Shown: positions 59,161 to 64,000 of the stretch, piece by piece | Numbering within the stretch: the stretch's first letter is position 1 | Layout of the letters: every line of letters starts with the position of its first letter | Source of the DNA: Leptodactylus fallax | Taxonomy: Eukaryota > Chordata > Amphibia > Anura > Leptodactylidae | NCBI GenBank assembly: GCA_947044405.1 | Contig: CAMRHE010000359.1 | Coordinates: 1,603,001-1,667,000, forward strand | Direction of reading: 5' to 3' | DNA: 64,000 nucleotides | Program-made: the position numbers and the translations under genes | Notes under the pieces: generated by a model | Told to the model about the DNA's origin: nothing | Database searches by the model: none | What the model saw: the letters and a program-made list of their open reading frames with translations, nothing else

Positions 59161-60921
59161 AATTCGAACCTATGACCAGTGTATTGGTCACAAGAAAATA
59201 TTGAAAACATCTTGGTTCAGCTGCAATGGGTAATTCAAGTTATCTCTCATGCCTCCTATACAGATAAAGAGTTGGCAGCTTTCATTCCTGACAAGTGGAA
59301 AGATGCAGAACTGTGGTGTATTTCTGTTAAAACTGGTTGCAGTAGATTGACTTGCTTCTAAAGTAACCACAAGTAGATTATTGATAGCAATTTAAGACAT
59401 TTTTGTGACAGGTCTTCTGACAATGCAGGAACTATGATGGCATCACGCCATGACTTCAACTTGATCATACTTATCCATCCTAACTATTTTATGATATTTT
59501 TCTTTTAAAAGAACATTTTTTGTCAGTGCTTGCTAATGTGTACTGAGCTGTATATTGAGCTGCTGACCCACTTATTTGGTGACAGATTACTGTACATTTT
59601 ACTGAATTCTAGGCATGGTTGGATGACTGTTTTGTACCATACTGTTTTGCACAAAGAATGTAGCTATTTCAGCAGCTATAAATCATGTTGTAAAATCGAC
59701 TTTACTCTTTCTCCTAGTGAATGTTACTCTTTGCCTACATTTTTGTAGCAAACATAAAGCGCATGTAATTTCATTAAGTTACATTAGAATAATTGCAGTG
59801 TCTGGTGAATTCACTAACGTAAACTGGTTTACCCTGAAGAAATTAGGAAAGTTTACATCAATTTTTTTCCCCAAGGTCAGATTCAGCCATCCATATAATC
59901 ACTGCTATTAAATTCAAACTTATTCTATTATATAGGGTCTTTCTGTTCTCCTATGTAGAAATCTGTCATCTCTCCAAAACTGAGATACCAGTACCAGAGG
60001 CAGATGCAGAAAGCAAACTGTTCCCGCTAAGGAGTATTATCTTAGACCCTGAGGATATGGTCCCACATATGGTTGACTGAATGAGAATGAAAACCACACT
60101 GACATAAGGTGAGCATGACGATCACTGTAATACCGCAAACTGCATAATCCGTCTCCCATTAAGAGTCATGTTAATGAGCCAAATAGTTCTGCATATCAAA
60201 CTGTGACTTGATACTGTACCTTAGCTATCCAACTGCTTACACTTGTGACCTAAGTGAATTAATATTATATTATTTCCTTGTCAATGCAAAGAAACCATTT
60301 TAGTGTCACAACAATAAATGGTGTTTTTTTCCTTTTAATAAAAGAAGTCTTCAGTAGACAATTCATATATAATTTACAATATGGGACCTTTTCTGTAAGT
60401 AGTACACTCCTGTGATTTCATGTCTGGTTTTATTTGTGAATTTTTACTATAATCCTTTGTTGTTGATATTTGATATCTTCATCTTTCTATATCTCCAGAT
60501 ATCTCCAATACAGTCCTTTATAGTATCTCTTTAATGACATCCCACATATTTGTATGTAGTAATATAATAATGCATGTCATCTCCCATATGGGAATTTTTT
60601 TTGTGAATTACCAAGTGACAAATCAATGGCAAGGTGCAACATCTGCTAGCAGGTTATTAGCCATGGGCAAGCGGGCACACATGTAGGAACTCACCGTAAT
60701 CACATGTGAATATGGTGTAAGTCTCACCGTAATCACATGAAATGGTGTCACCAGCTTATTTGGCAAAATGGAATTGACAGTGGCACCAAGTGAGTAAAAC
60801 TGTTCTATTCTTTCTTCCCATGATCATCTTTGTAGGCAGCATCCACACCTAGCACATGGTCATCGTTGTTATCATTATCATCTCTGCCTGCTTCTCCTCC
60901 TCCTTCTCCACACCAACATCA
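59161..60921. other. Unassigned non-coding sequence
   Basis: No gene or paired-end element. A short phrase containing CACCGTAATCACATG repeats at about 60693 and 60726. Confidence 0.35.
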
Positions 60922-60929
60922 GTCACCAT

Positions 60930-62149
60930 CAGTGGCGTAACTAAAGTCTTGTGGGCCTCGATGCAAACTTTTGTCCAGGGCACCTCCCTACAGCAAATTC
61001 TTAATAGTGATGGTTACGGGTGCTGCAGCGTCATCTCAGATACTTGAAAGGGATACAGCTTTAGTACCCACAACTGTGGTCATAAAGAATATGATGAGTG
61101 AGCAGCGCAGCACTAGCATGTAAACAATACTGAGCTGTGTGCTGTGGGAAACAGCTGATTTGCAGGGTCCTAACAGTCTAAGAGATGTAAGAGATCAGTG
61201 GGGGTCCAACACCTGGGGCACCTGCTGATCAATTAAATGAAGTAACTGTGGTGCTTTTGTGAGCTCCATGAATCCTTTACTATTTACATTGCACAGCAAT
61301 AATTTTAAAATCACCATTTAATATTTTTACAGCCTGTAATAATAGTGCACGGCTGCTATAAAACAGATGGCATGTGATGTGAATAGTGAAGGGGCCCCAC
61401 ACAGTATAATATGCTCCACAGTGGCCCCTACACAGTATTATATGCTCCACAGTGGCCCCTATACAGCATTATATGCTCCACAGTGTTCCCCCACACAGTA
61501 TTATATGCTCCACAGTGGGCCCCACACAGTATTATATGCTACACAGTGGCCCCCATACAGTATTACATGCCCACAGTGGCCCCCACACAGTATTATATGC
61601 TCCCAACAGTCCCTCTCCGCTCAGGTGCTATTATTATACTCTGGGGTAGAGGCCCAGGGAAGGTGATTAAAAATAACAAACACTCATACTCACCTTTTCT
61701 GGGCATCCTTGTTCAGTCCTGATGTCTTCAGCATCTTTGGCCCTCTTCAGACGTCACTGCTGAGACTTGTGATTGGCCCTCAGCGGTCACACGAGGCATA
61801 CTGATGTCATTACATCGCCACGCCCCATGTGACTGCTGCGGCCTAATCACAGGCCTCAGCGTGACCTCAGTCACATGACAGAAGGGTCCCAGAAAGGATG
61901 CGAGAGGTGAGTATAAGTATTTATTATTTTAAGTACCCTCCCCTGGCAGGCATCTATTGGAAATGGGCTCGGTGACATGCCAAGGCCCCTTTCCATTAAC
62001 AATATGTGTAACGGTTGGGGAACCAGGCTTTCCCTGACCGCGATCATAGTGGTTCGGGGCCCCAGCCATCTCCGGCTGGCCGCGGGCCCCGTACCCCGCC
62101 TGGCCCGGTTGCAGTCGCACCCCCTGCAACTGCGATCGTTACGCCACTG
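60930..62149. mobile_element. hAT-like non-autonomous element
   Basis: 1,220 bp with inverted ends CAGTGGCGTAACTA and CGTTACGCCACTG. The 8-bp flanks, GTCACCAT (60922-60929) and GTAACCAT (62150-62157), differ at one base. No transposase. The interior has a 31-bp tandem array (61391-61609) and a G/C-rich right part with CpGs (about 62030-62140). Confidence 0.82.
61391..61609. repeat. 31-bp tandem repeat, seven units
   Basis: Units read roughly GTGGCCCC(T/C)ACACAG followed by TATTATATGCTCCACA, seven copies with small length changes (30-33 bp). Because 31 is not a multiple of three, the array is open in several frames and produces spurious ORFs with repeating LHSGP-type words. Confidence 0.9.
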
Positions 62150-62157
62150 GTAACCAT

Positions 62158-63611
62158 CCATAAAGGAATGTGTATTCAGTAAACAGCAATCTGTGCCCAG
62201 TCATCCAGCTGGTCTGCAACTTTAACTCGCACCTGGCCAAGCTGCTGGCAATGCAGTCACTGCCGTGTCACTTAGTGGAATCCACTGCACTTCACCAACA
62301 AATGACATGCAGACAGTCTCGATGGAGATCAACTAGCCACCGTTATTTCTCTAGGAAAGCTGCCTCTGTTTGATATCGCCATGCTGGCCTCTCCTTGTAA
62401 ATGTCACACATAATACAAGGTGACTTTTTTTGCACAACACAGGATGTAGAAGATCATATGATAGTCACCAGAAAATTGAAAAAAATTCTTCATAGCACAC
62501 CATTATTTTCCAATACACAAATTAGTCATCTAAACAAATCGTAACTTGTTAAAAAGACAATACTCGATAGGGAGATTTATTAATCTCCTACACCTTGTTT
62601 GTGGAATAAAAAGTCATGAGTGTTGTTTTTATCACCACTTTATAAAAAGTGAGCATGGCAAGGGTGTGCTGTGGGCAGGACCATCAACCCCACCAAATTT
62701 ATCATCACTGATGCCTGAAATCTACATCAGGTACCATCTGGCATAGATTTCAGTATAGGTGCAACAGTCCGCAGGAGAATGCGTCTTATTAATGCCAAGG
62801 CCTACACAATCCTCCATCAGCCCAGGGATTTTCACAATCAGAATGAATCTTCCCCCAGTAAGTATTTACTGTACTTTATGTCAAAGGATTAAAGATCTAC
62901 TTGCAGGAACTGGGTAATGTTTCAATGGTAACCAAACATTTATATGTACTTTCCAGTAGTTTATTTAAAGCCAAGAAATTGAAATAGACATTTCAATGAT
63001 CTGACAGAATGTCACAATAGGTTTCAGTGCAGTTTTATTTTTGTAATCAAAAATTATATTGAAGCAATTATATTCAATGATGCGAGCGAGAAACCCACAC
63101 AATATAATACATAGTTATCAATCACAGCAAATCAAAAATGGACATTTGTCTGGCAAAAATGTACAAAGTGGTGGAAAAAATTATTCTTTTTAATTATAAA
63201 AGCTACACTTTATTAAATATTGACAATATAATCATCTATAGGTAATGGAACCTAAATAATAAATAGGTCCTGAAAACTTAGACTTCCGCATTATGTTCTG
63301 ACAATGAGTGTTATAGGATATGCATACACAAGAACAATAAAACACCTGTTGACATTATTCTACAACCCTTCACCTTTACCATCTTTCTATTAGCAAATAT
63401 TATCGGGCAAGAAGTTTTTGTAAATAAACAAAATTCACAGTTGCGCAAATAGGTATCTAAATAAATGAGTTTAGTATTTAAGTAAAGTAAACAATTTGCA
63501 TGGTTATTTGTATTTGTCACTGTGTAAGCAATGGAAAATTCAAATAGACTTTGAGTTACTGAATGTGATGTAAGCAGTACTCATGACTGTTGCATTTTGA
63601 ATATGACATTA
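62158..63611. other. Unassigned sequence with one degenerate dispersed repeat
   Basis: 62570-62830 shares wording with 29870-30055 (GGCATAGATTTCAGT and AGATTTATTAATCTCC-type ends). The rest is AT-rich with no gene. Confidence 0.35.
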
Positions 63612-63665
63612 ACCCATTCACTGTATTTTCAACCTATTCAATATTTTAAAATACAGTGAATGGGT
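63612..63665. repeat. Perfect 18-bp hairpin
   Basis: ACCCATTCACTGTATTTT (63612-63629) and its exact reverse complement (63648-63665) are separated by an 18-base loop. CATTAA wording extends the pairing imperfectly outside. Confidence 0.8.
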
Positions 63666-64000
63666 CAATGTTAATGCATCGCTGGAGGTCCAGGTGGTTA
63701 AAGGCAGTGGTCATTTTTTATGCCTGTTATCCAGTGGTTTACTCAGCAATCCAAACTCCAGTAGTGACCCTTTGCAATGTAAATAAGCAAAATGAAATAC
63801 CTTCCACATTGAGGAAACACCAACAGCACGTGAGAGCCTTGGATATTGAGTTTTATATCATTACAGAATCTTTATGTTTTGAGTATAATTAGTATCCCTT
63901 GTCAACATCAGCCATATATAGGATAGATATCTAGTGTCTAAATATGGCAGCTACGTAGTACAATACAGTAGCTGAGTGCATGCCATAGCCATGTGGTCTC
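63666..64000. other. Unassigned non-coding sequence at the window end
   Basis: No feature recognised. Confidence 0.35.

Noticed and set aside
61367..61722. Overlapping open frames of about 65-103 codons with repeated LHSGP and ICSTV words
   Set aside because: They are translations of the 31-bp tandem array, open in several frames because the unit is not a multiple of three. No start context or family match.

Overview
This window looks like repeat-rich, AT-rich, gene-poor chromosomal DNA from a vertebrate, most likely a frog. The frog call is an inference. It rests on the mix seen here: several vertebrate-type Tc1/mariner families with about 200-bp inverted repeats, a piggyBac copy, hAT-like elements with CAG(A/T)GGCGTA ends, many TTAA-flanked foldback MITEs, and L1-like and L2-like LINE remnants. 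No host protein-coding gene, rRNA or tRNA could be identified with confidence. Nearly every long open frame is a transposase fragment, a frame crossing simple repeats, or chance. One possible host first exon (27984-28100, minus) is flagged at low confidence.

Layout. 1-5700: an inverted pair of an unclassified repeat (one arm carrying a later insertion), MITEs, and a piggyBac element (3820-5205) that keeps the catalytic half of its transposase between 150-bp inverted arms. 5907-7462: Tc1-A. 8597-9248: solo LTR with a 5-bp target duplication. 9.2-20.7 kb: mostly unrecognised DNA with scattered MITEs and one LTR-like stretch. 20714-22273: Tc1-B. 23.9-25.0 kb: L1-like LINE remnant. 33396-35545: foldback element split by Tc1-C, whose arms are almost identical. 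35.6-36.2 kb: remnant of a Gypsy-type retroelement with a gag-like frame. 37046-42065: Tc1-D carrying a hAT-like element and an LTR, each of which carries smaller elements. 43730-44610: TA-flanked inverted-repeat element. 49187-51050: Tc1-E split by a hAT-like MITE. 51684-52111: solo LTR inside an (AT)n array. 52.7-55.2 kb: a second Tc1-B copy split by a Tc1-E deletion derivative, a possible LTR and an L2-like LINE tail. 57469-59104: Tc1-F inside a (TA)n array. 60930-62149: hAT-like element with a 31-bp tandem array.

The window records successive transposition. Nesting gives a relative order: Tc1-D is older than its hAT and LTR insertions, which are older than the MITEs inside them. Tc1-B' predates the Tc1-E derivative. 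Tc1-C and Tc1-F look youngest, having near-identical arms and only one and three visible transposase lesions. Every transposase here is broken, so I see no element that could move itself.
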